Source: Paenibacillus pinistramenti
GTDB taxonomy: Bacteria > Bacillota > Bacilli > Paenibacillales > Paenibacillaceae
Assembly: GCF_005869875.1 (NCBI RefSeq)
Contig: NZ_VAWG01000001.1
Coordinates: 586,851-650,850, forward strand
Direction of reading: 5' to 3'
Length of the DNA: 64,000 nt
Shown here in pieces: positions 43,866 to 51,821 of this stretch. The position numbers and the translations under genes were made by a program. The first letter of the stretch is position 1. Every line of letters begins with the position of its first letter. The notes below the pieces were generated by a model, which searched no databases, was not told where the DNA came from, and was given only the letters and a program-made list of their open reading frames with translations.

Positions 43866-44576
43866 TTACCAGGCAAATATTCCGTTCTCGTCCAAAAATT
43901 CGCCGTTGCGGCGCTTTCCGTCGGTCGCGTAGCCTACAATGATAGCCGCTCCGGCTTCCTTGGTTTTCCCGCCAGGGGCGTTCCCGTTTAAATCCGTAGT
44001 CGTGAAGCCGGGGGTTACGGCAAACACTTGAGCGCCGCTGTTTCTGACTTCATAAGCCATCGAAAGCGTCATGGCATTGTTCGCCGTCTTGGAGGAATTG
44101 TAGTCGAACGCGTTTAGGGTAGAGGCGGCATTTTGCATATGGTTAAGGGAAGCCATGTCCGTAGATACATTCACAACGGTGCCCTCATTCTGTTTGATCA
44201 ACGGGAACAAACGCTGGTTCAGCCGGAAGGTCCCGAAGAAATTGACTTCAAACGCGCTGCGCAGATCTTCCTCTTTGGTTTCGGTAAAAGAACGGGAAAA
44301 TGCGCCCGGCATACCGGCGTTATTAATCAGCAGCTGCAGGTCCGGGAAGTCCCGCTTGATCGTGTCCGCGGCTTGTTCAATGCTGTTCAAATCGGTCATA
44401 TCAATCTGCAAAAATGCTGCCTCCAGCCCCATGGCTGCCAGCTCAGAAACGGCTGCTTCCCCCCGTTCGGCGCTGCGGGCGCCCAGAATCACTTTCCAGC
44501 CGGCTTCGCCAAGCTGTTTGGCGATCTCAAATCCAATGCCTTTATTCGCTCCGGTTACAAATGCGGTCTTCTTCAT
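43866..44576 (-). CDS. SDR family NAD(P)-dependent oxidoreductase
   Basis: A 236-residue classical short-chain dehydrogenase. The cofactor motif is TAFVTGANKGIGFEIAK at the N-terminus, followed by LLINNAGMPG (NNAG), the catalytic Ser in VVNVSTDMAS and the catalytic Tyr-Lys pair in DYNSSKTANNA. The C-terminal region contains VFAVTPGFTTTDLNGNAPGG. It resembles carbonyl reductase-like SDRs. It is divergently transcribed from a MerR gene, and a MerR-type operator overlaps its presumed promoter, so it is probably induced by the small reactive compound that the MerR protein senses. Confidence 0.92.
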   Translation of the reverse strand: MKKTAFVTGANKGIGFEIAKQLGEAGWKVILGARSAERGEAAVSELAAMGLEAAFLQIDMTDLNSIEQAADTIKRDFPDLQLLINNAGMPGAFSRSFTETKEEDLRSAFEVNFFGTFRLNQRLFPLIKQNEGTVVNVSTDMASLNHMQNAASTLNAFDYNSSKTANNAMTLSMAYEVRNSGAQVFAVTPGFTTTDLNGNAPGGKTKEAGAAIIVGYATDGKRRNGEFLDENGIFAW

Positions 44577-44629
44577 TCCAATCCCTCTTTCGTTATAGTG
44601 GTTTCTTCTGACGATTACAGGTTACTATG

Positions 44630-44649
44630 CTACACTTAGTGTAGGTCAA
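44630..44649 (-). promoter_or_regulatory. MerR-type operator/promoter between the SDR and MerR genes
   Basis: CTACACTTAGTGTAG (44630-44644) is a near-perfect palindrome. On the minus strand the -35-like TTGACC (44644-44649) overlaps its edge, and a -10-like TAACCT follows 19 bp further on. The 19-bp spacing with the palindrome inside it is the classical arrangement for MerR activators acting on the SDR gene. Confidence 0.65.
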
Positions 44650-44678
44650 ACCTTAATTTTCTAAAAGTGAGGACAAAC

Positions 44679-45038
44679 ATGTTAACGATCGGACAAGCGG
44701 CTAAAGAGGTGGGACTAAACATAGGGGCGATCCGGTTCTATGAACGGAAAGGGCTTCTGGAGCCGGCTGCCCGGAGCGGGCAGAATAACCGCCTATATAC
44801 GGAAGATCAGCTGAACTGGCTTATCTTTATCAAATGCCTCCGGGAGACCGGGATGAGCGTGGAGGACATCAAGAACTATCATGACAAGGTCCAGGAAGGG
44901 ACCGCGACGCTGCCGGAGCGAATCCGGCTGATTCAGGAACAGAAGCAGAAGCTGCTGGAAGATATTGAACAGAAGAAAGCGCAGCTGGTTCACCTGGAGC
45001 ATAAGCTGGAACGGTATTACCGCGGCGAAAATTATTAG
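44679..45038 (+). CDS. MerR family transcriptional regulator
   Basis: A 119-residue regulator. The ATG at 44679 is preferred: an in-frame GTG at 44667 is itself part of the ribosome site GTGAGGA. The N-terminal winged helix reads MLTIGQAAKEVGLNIGAIRF followed by YERKGLLEPAARSGQNNRLY. A coiled-coil dimerisation helix (QEQKQKLLEDIEQKKAQLVH) fills the C-terminus. There is no clear metal-binding Cys pair, so it is of the aldehyde/oxidative type (AdhR/YyaN-like) rather than a metal sensor. The stop codon is the first triplet of a 15-bp tandem repeat. Confidence 0.92.
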   Translation: MLTIGQAAKEVGLNIGAIRFYERKGLLEPAARSGQNNRLYTEDQLNWLIFIKCLRETGMSVEDIKNYHDKVQEGTATLPERIRLIQEQKQKLLEDIEQKKAQLVHLEHKLERYYRGENY

Positions 45039-45080
45039 GCGATCTGTAAATAGGCGATCTGTAAATAGGCGATCTGTAAA
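45036..45080. repeat. 15-bp tandem repeat, three perfect units, starting at a stop codon
   Basis: TAGGCGATCTGTAAA occurs at 45036, 45051 and 45066. The first TAG is the stop codon of the MerR gene, and because the unit length is a multiple of three every copy presents an in-frame TAG. Confidence 0.97.
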
Positions 45081-45085
45081 AAAAT

Positions 45086-45136
45086 ACGGCAGGCTCACCT
45101 CTCAACCCTTAGAAGGGGAAGAGGCGAACCTGCCGT
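45086..45136. terminator. Convergent terminator between MerR and hemL
   Basis: ACGGCAGG (45086-45093) pairs with CCTGCCGT (45129-45136), with an inner stem CCCTT/AAGGGG. T residues follow on the plus side, and A residues precede it at 45077-45084, so it can serve both convergent genes. Confidence 0.75.
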
Positions 45137-45142
45137 TTCTTG

Positions 45143-46468
45143 TTATTTCATCCGTCTGAACGCCTCATGCGCCGCAGTCAGCGTCGCATCAATGTCTTCA
45201 TCCGTATGCGCCGTAGTCAGGAACCAGGCCTCGTACTTCGAAGGGGCCAAGTTAACGCCCTGGTTCAGCATGTGGCGGAAGAAGGCCGCAAAGGCTTCGC
45301 TGTCCGTATCCTGCGCCTCATCGTAGTTGGTCACCGGATGACCGCAGAAATGAGTGGAGAAGGAGCCGCGGATCTGGTTGATCGTCAGCGGAATGCCGTA
45401 CTGCGCTGCAGACGTAGCGAGACCTTCGGTCAACCGGGTCGCCAGGCGGTTCATTTCGTCATATACGCCCTCGCCCTGCAGGACCTCCAGGCAGGCGATG
45501 CCCGCAGAGATGGACGCCGGGTTGCCGGCCATCGTTCCGGCCTGATAAGCCGGGCCGAGCGGTGCCACCTGCTCCATGACCTCCTTGCTGCCGCCATAGG
45601 CGCCGATTGGCAGCCCGCCGCCGATGATTTTGCCAAGCGCCGTTAAATCCGGCTGAATAGCTTCATGATTGCTGAGACCGGCAAAGGTTTGGGCGGAGCC
45701 GTAATGGAAGCGGAAAGCGGTGATGACCTCGTCATAAATGACAAGCGCGCCGTATTCGCGGGCCAGTCTGCACAGGTCTTCGAGGAAGCCGGGCTTTGGC
45801 ATGACCATGCCGAAATTGCCGACAATCGGCTCGACCATAACGGCGGCTACGTCGCTTCCCCACTTGTCCAGAGCCGCTTTCAACGCCTCAGCATCGTTAA
45901 ACGGCACGGTAATAACTTCTTGAGCAATGCTGGCCGGGATGCCGGCGCTGTCCGGAATGCCAAGGGTGGAAGGGCCGGAGCCAGCGGCAACGAGCACCAG
46001 ATCGGAATGGCCGTGGTAGCAGCCGGCGAATTTAATGATCTTATTGCGCTTCGTATAGGCGCGGGCGACGCGGATCGTTGTCATGACGGCTTCAGTGCCG
46101 GAGTTGACGAAACGAACCTTGTCCATCGAAGGAATAGCTTCCTTCAGCATTTTGGCCAGCTTGATTTCAAGCTCGGTCGGAGTGCCGTAGAGCGTGCCGT
46201 TCGCTGCGGCTGCCGCAATAGCTTCCGTAATATGCGGGTGGGCATGTCCGGTAATAATCGGGCCGTAAGCGGCCAGGTAGTCGATATAGCGGTTGTCGTC
46301 CACATCCCAGAAGTGGGCTCCGCTTGCTTTCTTCATGAATACGGGCGCGCCGCCTCCAACGGCTTTGAAAGAACGGGAGGGGCTGTTGACGCCGCCTACA
46401 ATATGTTTGAGGGCTTCTTCATAAAGCCGCTCCGAATTAGGACGATTGGTGTGCGTGTTCAAGTTCAT
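45143..46468 (-). CDS. hemL: Glutamate-1-semialdehyde 2,1-aminomutase
   Basis: A 441-residue PLP enzyme that converts glutamate-1-semialdehyde to 5-aminolevulinate, the second step of C5-pathway tetrapyrrole synthesis. It contains the family segments [20 protein letters not shown] at the N-terminus, [20 protein letters not shown] near residue 120, [11 protein letters not shown] (the cofactor-contacting Asp) and [18 protein letters not shown] with the PLP-binding Lys. The start follows AGAGAGGAAGTT. It is not in a hem operon here; Bacilli often carry a second stand-alone copy (gsaB/hemL2), so it may not be the only paralogue in the genome. Confidence 0.95.
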   Translation of the reverse strand: MNLNTHTNRPNSERLYEEALKHIVGGVNSPSRSFKAVGGGAPVFMKKASGAHFWDVDDNRYIDYLAAYGPIITGHAHPHITEAIAAAAANGTLYGTPTELEIKLAKMLKEAIPSMDKVRFVNSGTEAVMTTIRVARAYTKRNKIIKFAGCYHGHSDLVLVAAGSGPSTLGIPDSAGIPASIAQEVITVPFNDAEALKAALDKWGSDVAAVMVEPIVGNFGMVMPKPGFLEDLCRLAREYGALVIYDEVITAFRFHYGSAQTFAGLSNHEAIQPDLTALGKIIGGGLPIGAYGGSKEVMEQVAPLGPAYQAGTMAGNPASISAGIACLEVLQGEGVYDEMNRLATRLTEGLATSAAQYGIPLTINQIRGSFSTHFCGHPVTNYDEAQDTDSEAFAAFFRHMLNQGVNLAPSKYEAWFLTTAHTDEDIDATLTAAHEAFRRMK

Positions 46469-46500
46469 AACTTCCTCTCTTGTTTACTATGTAAAGCGAC

Positions 46501-46532
46501 AACAGCGGGGGAGTGTTCCTCCCGCCGCTGTT
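46501..46532. other. Strong hairpin between hemL and the LCP gene
   Basis: AACAGCGG (46501-46508) and CCGCTGTT (46525-46532) form the stem with an inner GGAG/CTCC. Neither side has a strong T tract, so a terminator role is uncertain. Just beyond it AATATGCAG occurs twice (46548 and 46565). Confidence 0.45.
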
Positions 46533-46593
46533 CTCTATTATACCTTAATATGCAGTTTCATCTGAATATGCAGATTCGTGTGTTATTTGCGTG

Positions 46594-47664
46594 TCACGGG
46601 GACGGCGTCGGAGCAGCCTCCGCATCGTCGGTTCCGGAATTAGAGTCAGAGCCGGAGTCAGAGGCTCCGTCAGCTGAAGCGCTGGCATCCGGACTTGCCG
46701 AAGGTGACGCTTCCTTGTTCAGGGCGTCCTGCACATACTGCTTCAGCTCGTCTTCGTCTTTCACGCCGAGTACGGAGGCTCCGCCTACTTTTTCCTCTTC
46801 AAGAAGATCCATCGGAGGAATCTGCTCACTGGACGTCATCTGTGTTTTGTAACCGACGGAAGCCAGCTTCCACATGTCAGTCACGGACAGGTTGGTATCC
46901 ACATAAGGGTTAACCTTATCGAGGATGGTCGGCAGATTCATGATGGAGGTGGTGTTCTTCAATTTGTCGGCCACTGCAGCCAGGAAATTGCGCTGGCGCT
47001 GGGTCCGCGCGAAGTCGGACATCGCATCATGGCGGAAGCGGACGTATTCGAGTGCTGTTGTGCCGTCCAGATGCTGCATGCCTGCCTTCAGATCAATGTC
47101 ATATTGATGATCGTCGGCGGCGCTGGTGTAGTGCATGTCTTTTTCCACATTAAAATCAATGCCGCCGACAGCGTCAACCAGCGCAATAAAGCCCTGAAAA
47201 TCCGTATAAACATAATATTGAATCGGAATTCCGAGCAGATCGGACACGGTTTTCATCGCGATGTCTGGGCCATGGGTGATGGCGGTATTAATCCGGTCTT
47301 TGCCGTGGTCCGGGATATCCACATAAGTATCACGCATAATTGAGAATAGAGAGCCAGTTTTGGTCACCGGGTCGATGGATGCAACCAGCATGGAGTCGGA
47401 ACGCGGTACTTCGCCTTTCTGCAGGCCGCGTGCATCAACGCCCATAAGCAGAATGTTAACCCGCTCTGTGCCTTCCCATTTCGGCGGTTCATCGGCTTTG
47501 GTATGGCTGGGCTGGACTTGATAGAAGGGCGAATCTTCGCCTTCCTTGCTGAAGTTGTCAACCTGCCTGTAAATCGCGAAAAAATAATAGGCGGCAAAAG
47601 CCACGATCACGGCTAGTACCCCTATGACGGACCAAAGGGTGATCCGTTTTGTTCTCTTTGTCAT
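46594..47664 (-). CDS. LCP (LytR-CpsA-Psr) family cell-wall glycopolymer ligase
   Basis: A 356-residue membrane-anchored enzyme. The ATG at 47662-47664 follows AAAGGACGAACATA; a longer frame to 47724 lacks a ribosome site. One transmembrane segment (LWSVIGVLAVIVAFAAYYFF) lies near residue 15. The LCP domain covers residues ~70-300: ILLMGVDARG, then RSDSMLVASIDPVTKTGSLF, the conserved SIMRDTYVDIP, DRINTAITHG, and LEYVRFRHDAMSDFARTQRQ with the basic residues that hold the lipid pyrophosphate. It transfers teichoic or other glycopolymers from lipid carrier to peptidoglycan. The C-terminal tail is rich in Ala, Ser, Asp and Pro. Confidence 0.94.
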   Translation of the reverse strand: MTKRTKRITLWSVIGVLAVIVAFAAYYFFAIYRQVDNFSKEGEDSPFYQVQPSHTKADEPPKWEGTERVNILLMGVDARGLQKGEVPRSDSMLVASIDPVTKTGSLFSIMRDTYVDIPDHGKDRINTAITHGPDIAMKTVSDLLGIPIQYYVYTDFQGFIALVDAVGGIDFNVEKDMHYTSAADDHQYDIDLKAGMQHLDGTTALEYVRFRHDAMSDFARTQRQRNFLAAVADKLKNTTSIMNLPTILDKVNPYVDTNLSVTDMWKLASVGYKTQMTSSEQIPPMDLLEEEKVGGASVLGVKDEDELKQYVQDALNKEASPSASPDASASADGASDSGSDSNSGTDDAEAAPTPSP

Positions 47665-47804
47665 TATGTTCGTCCTTTCTGCAAAAAGATCGGAATTACC
47701 GCTCCAATCGTGGCGTTTCTTCATATCTTTACATTATAATTTCTTTTGGAAATACAATCAATTTTCGCTTTTTTCAAAAATGGGAAACCTTTGGAGGGAC
47801 AGGC

Positions 47805-48302
47805 ATGGCTGAACAAGAACTACATGAACTGCAGCCGGGGCAGATCGTTCCGGATTTTACGCTTCCGTCGAGTACGGGCGGGAATATATCGCTTAGCGAT
47901 TATCGAGGGCAGGCGGTTGTCCTCTATTTCTATCCGAAGGACCAAACGCCTGCCTGCACGCAGGAGGCGTGCGACTTCCGGGACCGGGCCGCTTATTATG
48001 CCCGTCATGGCGCTGTACTGCTCGGGATCAGCGGCGATCCTCTCAAAGCGCACAGCCGCTTTGCCGCGAAGCATGAGCTGCCTTTTCCGCTGCTGTCGGA
48101 TGAGGATCACGAGGTCTGCCGGCTGTTTGGCGTCTGGCAGCTGAAGAAGATGTACGGCCGCGAGTATGAAGGGATTGTGCGTTCCACCTTCCTGATCGAC
48201 AGGGAGGGCAGGCTGGTGCGCGAGTGGCGCAAGGTTAAGGTGAAGAATCACGCCGAAGAGGTGCTGGAGGCCGCCAAGCAGCTTGCCGAAGCGGGGCATT
48301 AA
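47805..48302 (+). CDS. bcp: Thioredoxin-dependent peroxiredoxin, Bcp family
   Basis: A 165-residue cytoplasmic peroxidase. The ATG at 47805 follows TTGGAGGGACAGGC; the frame's upstream start at 47649 overlaps the LCP gene. The fold begins VPDFTLPSSTGGNISLSDY. The active site is YPKDQTPACTQEACDFRD: a peroxidatic Cys in T-P-x-C-T and a resolving Cys five residues later, the atypical 2-Cys layout of BCP/PrxQ. It reduces H2O2 and alkyl hydroperoxides using thioredoxin. It is divergent from the LCP gene and monocistronic. Confidence 0.94.
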   Translation: MAEQELHELQPGQIVPDFTLPSSTGGNISLSDYRGQAVVLYFYPKDQTPACTQEACDFRDRAAYYARHGAVLLGISGDPLKAHSRFAAKHELPFPLLSDEDHEVCRLFGVWQLKKMYGREYEGIVRSTFLIDREGRLVREWRKVKVKNHAEEVLEAAKQLAEAGH

Positions 48303-48397
48303 CACTAACCCGGCCCGTATAACCTGACCAGTATAACCCGTCCAGCGGGAAAAGCTTAATCTATTTCTGCCCGGCATTTCTGCCCGGCAATTCTAGC

Positions 48398-48440
48398 AGA
48401 CCGGGGCCGCAGCAGTGCGGTTTCCCGGTCTATTTTTTTT
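48398..48440 (+). terminator. Rho-independent terminator after bcp
   Basis: AGACCGGG (48398-48405) pairs with CCCGGTCT (48424-48431), followed by ATTTTTTTT. In the ~95 bases before it, two pairs of short near-repeats occur (GTATAACC and TTTCTGCCCGGCA, twice each). Confidence 0.85.
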
Positions 48441-48524
48441 CAAAGTTATCCTTAACTATATTCAAATTTCATTCAGGCATTCCGGCAGGGAGGACGTGAA
48501 TTTGCTTCTTATGAATTTGCTTCT

Positions 48525-49271
48525 TTAAGAATTTGTGGTCCGCTCCGGGGCAGGGGAATCCTTGGAGCTGGAAGCGAAAGGACCGCCCTCCTCCTCTTTG
48601 GCGGAGCTGCCTGAAACCTGCACCTGAACCTCCTCCTGCGGCTTAGCCGGCGAAAAGCGCGCTTTGTACATGCTGCGCAGCGAGCGGCGGCAGCGGTACA
48701 GGACGATGAGCACAATGGCCAGCAGGATGACGGCAGACGCAATGGCGGAATAGTGGGCAGCCAGCTCGAACATGTATTTCCACTGCGGGCCGAAGACTTT
48801 GCCGATGCTGACGAACAGAGCCGCCCAGACTAGTGCGCCCGAATAGGCGTACAGCATAAATTTGCGGAACGGCAGCGCGATCGATCCTGCAAAATACCCG
48901 GTAAAATGCCGGACTCCGGGAATGAAGTACCCGATAAAGATCAGGCCGGAGCCGTATTTATTAAACCAGACGCTGGTCTTCTCCAGCTTATGGGGCGGGA
49001 GGAAGAACCATTTTCCAAACCTGCGGAAGAAAGGCAGGCCGGCTTTGCGGCCGATCCAGTAGGTAATCGTGATGCCCATGGCAGTGCCGAGAAAGGAAAA
49101 CAGAATCAGCAGCTTCCAGTCCAGCAGCCCTTTATAAGCGATGAACCCGGCATAAGCCATCGTGGTTTCTCCGGGAAAGGGCAGCGCAATAAACTCCAGC
49201 AGCAGTCCGATCCAGATAACGAAATAGCCGTGTTCCCGAAATAAAACCTCTAAGTCATGCACAATATTCAT
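48525..49271 (-). CDS. DedA family membrane protein
   Basis: A 248-residue protein of the DedA/VTT family, now associated with flipping of undecaprenyl phosphate or phosphatidylethanolamine. The N-terminal re-entrant region is YFVIWIGLLLEFIALPFPGE (residues ~16-35), with the conserved Glu of the FPGE motif. The second motif GYFIPGVRHFTGYFAGSIAL, with its conserved Arg, is near residue 115. Further membrane segments follow. The last ~45 residues are a hydrophilic tail (QEEVQVQVSGSSAKEEEGGP), longer than usual. It is monocistronic and divergent from the polysaccharide deacetylase gene. Confidence 0.93.
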   Translation of the reverse strand: MNIVHDLEVLFREHGYFVIWIGLLLEFIALPFPGETTMAYAGFIAYKGLLDWKLLILFSFLGTAMGITITYWIGRKAGLPFFRRFGKWFFLPPHKLEKTSVWFNKYGSGLIFIGYFIPGVRHFTGYFAGSIALPFRKFMLYAYSGALVWAALFVSIGKVFGPQWKYMFELAAHYSAIASAVILLAIVLIVLYRCRRSLRSMYKARFSPAKPQEEVQVQVSGSSAKEEEGGPFASSSKDSPAPERTTNS

Positions 49272-49384
49272 GATTATTGCTCACTCTCCAGATATCCTCC
49301 GAAGGCTAGTCTATTTTATCCGGGCGCTCCATATAATCTATCAAAGTCAAAGCTATTCTGCGGATGATATGGAGGTAGGATGAT

Positions 49385-50677
49385 ATGTATAGAAAGTCCT
49401 GGATAGTTATAATGGCGGCAGCCGCACTGCTTGCAGCAGCGGCATTTCTCGTTGGCGGGCCTGCCTGGGGAATCGGCGGTGTGTACAAGCCTAATTCCGC
49501 AAAAGCAGCCTCTTTAACCGGTTTAATAGGTTCAACGGGTTCAGCCCAAGCCTTTCAAGCAGCACCTGTCTCTTGGGCAGCTCAAACCTCTGAAGTCTCT
49601 CAAGCTGTTCAAGCCTCTTTAGTGACCCCGGCTCCTTTAGCAGCCAAAACGGCCGGCTCAAATGCAAAGACCGTATATTTGACCTTCGACGACGGCCCCA
49701 GCAAGCTGACGGCCGGCGTATTAAATATTTTAAACCGTTATAAGGTTAAGGCGACCTTCTTCGTGCTTGGCCAGCAGGCTCAGCATTCGCCGGAGCTTAT
49801 CCGGCAGATTGAGGACGGCGGCCATGCGGTCGGCAACCACAGCTTTGATCACAATTATGACAAGCTCTACCACAATTTTAGCGATTTTTGGGGACAAATC
49901 AAACAAACGGAAGAAATCCTGCGGAACATTACCGGCAGCCGCCCTCAGCTGGTGCGGGCTCCGGGCGGTACATACGGCCATTTCGATCAAACCTACTTCT
50001 CGCTTATGGACCAGGCCGGCTACAAAGTGTTTGACTGGAATGTAGACAGCGGCGACTCGGCCCGCAAAGGCGTTCCTGCTTCGGATATCCTCAAACAGGC
50101 CACAGAGAGCGGCGGTTTGCAGCAGGTTGTGCTGCTGATGCACGATGGCGGCGGGCATGAGAATACCGTTAAGGCCCTGCCGAAGATCATTGAATATTAT
50201 CAGGCTAAAGGGTATTCCTTTGCAACGCTTACGCCTGATGTCAAACCGGTTCAGTTCCGGGTCGGCGGGAGCATCCCTCAGAACCGCCAAGAGCCAAGCC
50301 AAGCCTGGATTGACTCGCATATAACCCCCAATGCTGCGCTGTTTGATTCAAGAATTCTGCCGCTGGCCCTCACCGCAGGAGGCGTTCAGACGGTCCTGAA
50401 TGGCGGCGAGTACGAGATGAGCGGAGGCAGATTCATGGTGCCGCTGCGCACTACGATGGAACGGCTGGGCGGGAAGGTCTCCTGGAATCCGGACAGCGGG
50501 CAGGCCGAAGTGAAATGGGGAAAGGGGCGGCTTATGCTGCGGCCGGATCAAGGATTGGACGTGCACAGTTCCGGAAATACGCTCTGGGTCTCTTTGCGCA
50601 GCCTGCTTGAAGGGCTTGGACATCCGGTTGTGAAGGTGGCGAAAGCAGTGGACGGGTGGCAGGTCAAAGCTTCATGA
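49385..50677 (+). CDS. Secreted polysaccharide deacetylase with C-terminal stalk domain
   Basis: A 430-residue protein with an N-terminal signal anchor (IVIMAAAALLAAAAFLVGGP). A ~70-residue Ala/Gln/Ser-rich linker follows. The NodB domain spans residues ~95-285: TVYLTFDDGPSKLTAGVLN (catalytic and metal Asp pair), GHAVGNHSFDHN (two metal His), LVRAPGGTYG, VFDWNVDSGD and VVLLMHDGGG (catalytic His). The C-terminal ~110 residues form a copper-amine-oxidase-like stalk domain (SGGRFMVPLRTTMERLGGKV). It probably removes N-acetyl groups from peptidoglycan or chitin-like polymers at the cell surface. The start follows GGAGGTAGGATGAT. Confidence 0.94.
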   Translation: MYRKSWIVIMAAAALLAAAAFLVGGPAWGIGGVYKPNSAKAASLTGLIGSTGSAQAFQAAPVSWAAQTSEVSQAVQASLVTPAPLAAKTAGSNAKTVYLTFDDGPSKLTAGVLNILNRYKVKATFFVLGQQAQHSPELIRQIEDGGHAVGNHSFDHNYDKLYHNFSDFWGQIKQTEEILRNITGSRPQLVRAPGGTYGHFDQTYFSLMDQAGYKVFDWNVDSGDSARKGVPASDILKQATESGGLQQVVLLMHDGGGHENTVKALPKIIEYYQAKGYSFATLTPDVKPVQFRVGGSIPQNRQEPSQAWIDSHITPNAALFDSRILPLALTAGGVQTVLNGGEYEMSGGRFMVPLRTTMERLGGKVSWNPDSGQAEVKWGKGRLMLRPDQGLDVHSSGNTLWVSLRSLLEGLGHPVVKVAKAVDGWQVKAS

Positions 50678-50709
50678 GATCTGCTTATGGTCTATTTGAG
50701 GTCTGCTTG

Positions 50710-50772
50710 CGAGCTGTTTGAGGTCTATTTCGAGCTGTTTGAGGTCTATTTCGAGCTGTTTGAGGTCTATTT
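50710..50772. repeat. 21-bp tandem repeat, three perfect units
   Basis: The unit begins CGAGCTGTTTGAGG and ends TCTATTT; copies start at 50710, 50731 and 50752. Partial matches (GGTCTATTTGAGGTCTGCTT) precede it from about 50689. It lies 32 bases after the deacetylase stop and 65 bases before the moxR-type start. Confidence 0.95.
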
Positions 50773-50837
50773 ATTGAGAGAATTGGAGAGACTGGCTGAT
50801 AGATTGTTTTCTCTGGATAGAAAAGGAGTGATCGGCT

Positions 50838-51821
50838 GTGGCCTCTTCAATGCTTCATGAACATGCGCATCTGTTACTGCAGCGTTTTGCGGACAGTCTG
50901 GATACGATTATCGTTGGTAAAAGAAAAGAGATTGAACTCACCCTCCTCGCCATGCTCAGCGGCGGACATGTCCTGCTCGAGGATGTGCCCGGCGTCGGAA
51001 AAACCATGCTCGTCAGAGCCATAGCCAAAGGGATCGGCGGCTCCTTCGGGCGGATTCAGTTCACCTCCGACCTGATGCCGTCGGATATTACCGGGGTGTC
51101 CGTGTACCGGCCGCATACCGGCGAATTTGAATACCGGCCGGGTCCGGTATTGTCCAATGTGGTTCTGGCGGACGAAATCAACCGCGCCGCGCCCCGCACC
51201 CAGTCAGCGCTGCTGGAGGCGATGGAGGAGCGGAAGGTAACGGTGGACGGGGTCAGCCGCCGGCTGCCGGAGCCGTTTCTGCTCTTGGCGACGCAGAATC
51301 CGCTGCAGTTTGAAGGGACTTACCGGCTGCCTGAAGCGCAGATGGACCGCTTTCTCATGCGGATTTCGCTGGGCTATCCCAGCGTGGAGCAGGAGATTCG
51401 CCTGCTCGGGCAGCAAAGTGACAGACATCCGCTGGATAAGATGCGTCCAGTGCTTCTGGCGGATGAAGTGGCGCTTATGCAGCGGCAGGTGCGGACGGTG
51501 ACGGTCGATGATACCGTCAAACGGTATATGGTTGCCATAGCCGATGCGTCAAGGCGGCATCCCGGCATTGCGCTGGGCATCAGCCCGCGGGGAACATTGG
51601 CCTGGATGACGGCGGCTCAGGCCGGAGCCTATTTCAAAGGGCGGATGTATGTCATTCCGGATGATGTGAAGGCTGCTGCCGAAGCGGTGCTTGCCCACCG
51701 CCTCATTCTGTCGGCGGAAGCGAAGCTGGCGGGCAGGTCAGCGGAGGAGCTCGTCCGGGAGCTGGTGCTTGGCACCGCCGTGCCGATGAACAGCCAGGCT
51801 GCGGCGGGCGGTGCGTCATGA
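50838..51821 (+). CDS. MoxR family AAA+ ATPase
   Basis: A 327-residue ATPase with a GTG start (50838) after AAAGGAGTGATCGGCT. Walker A is EDVPGVGKTMLV near residue 50, Walker B VVLADEINRAAPRTQ near residue 112, and sensor 1 LLATQNPLQFEG near residue 153. MoxR proteins are chaperone-like ATPases that mature or activate partner proteins. It is translationally coupled to the DUF58 gene (4-bp ATGA overlap), followed by a transglutaminase-like gene; this trio is a widespread conserved operon in Bacilli. Confidence 0.95.
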   Translation: MASSMLHEHAHLLLQRFADSLDTIIVGKRKEIELTLLAMLSGGHVLLEDVPGVGKTMLVRAIAKGIGGSFGRIQFTSDLMPSDITGVSVYRPHTGEFEYRPGPVLSNVVLADEINRAAPRTQSALLEAMEERKVTVDGVSRRLPEPFLLLATQNPLQFEGTYRLPEAQMDRFLMRISLGYPSVEQEIRLLGQQSDRHPLDKMRPVLLADEVALMQRQVRTVTVDDTVKRYMVAIADASRRHPGIALGISPRGTLAWMTAAQAGAYFKGRMYVIPDDVKAAAEAVLAHRLILSAEAKLAGRSAEELVRELVLGTAVPMNSQAAAGGAS

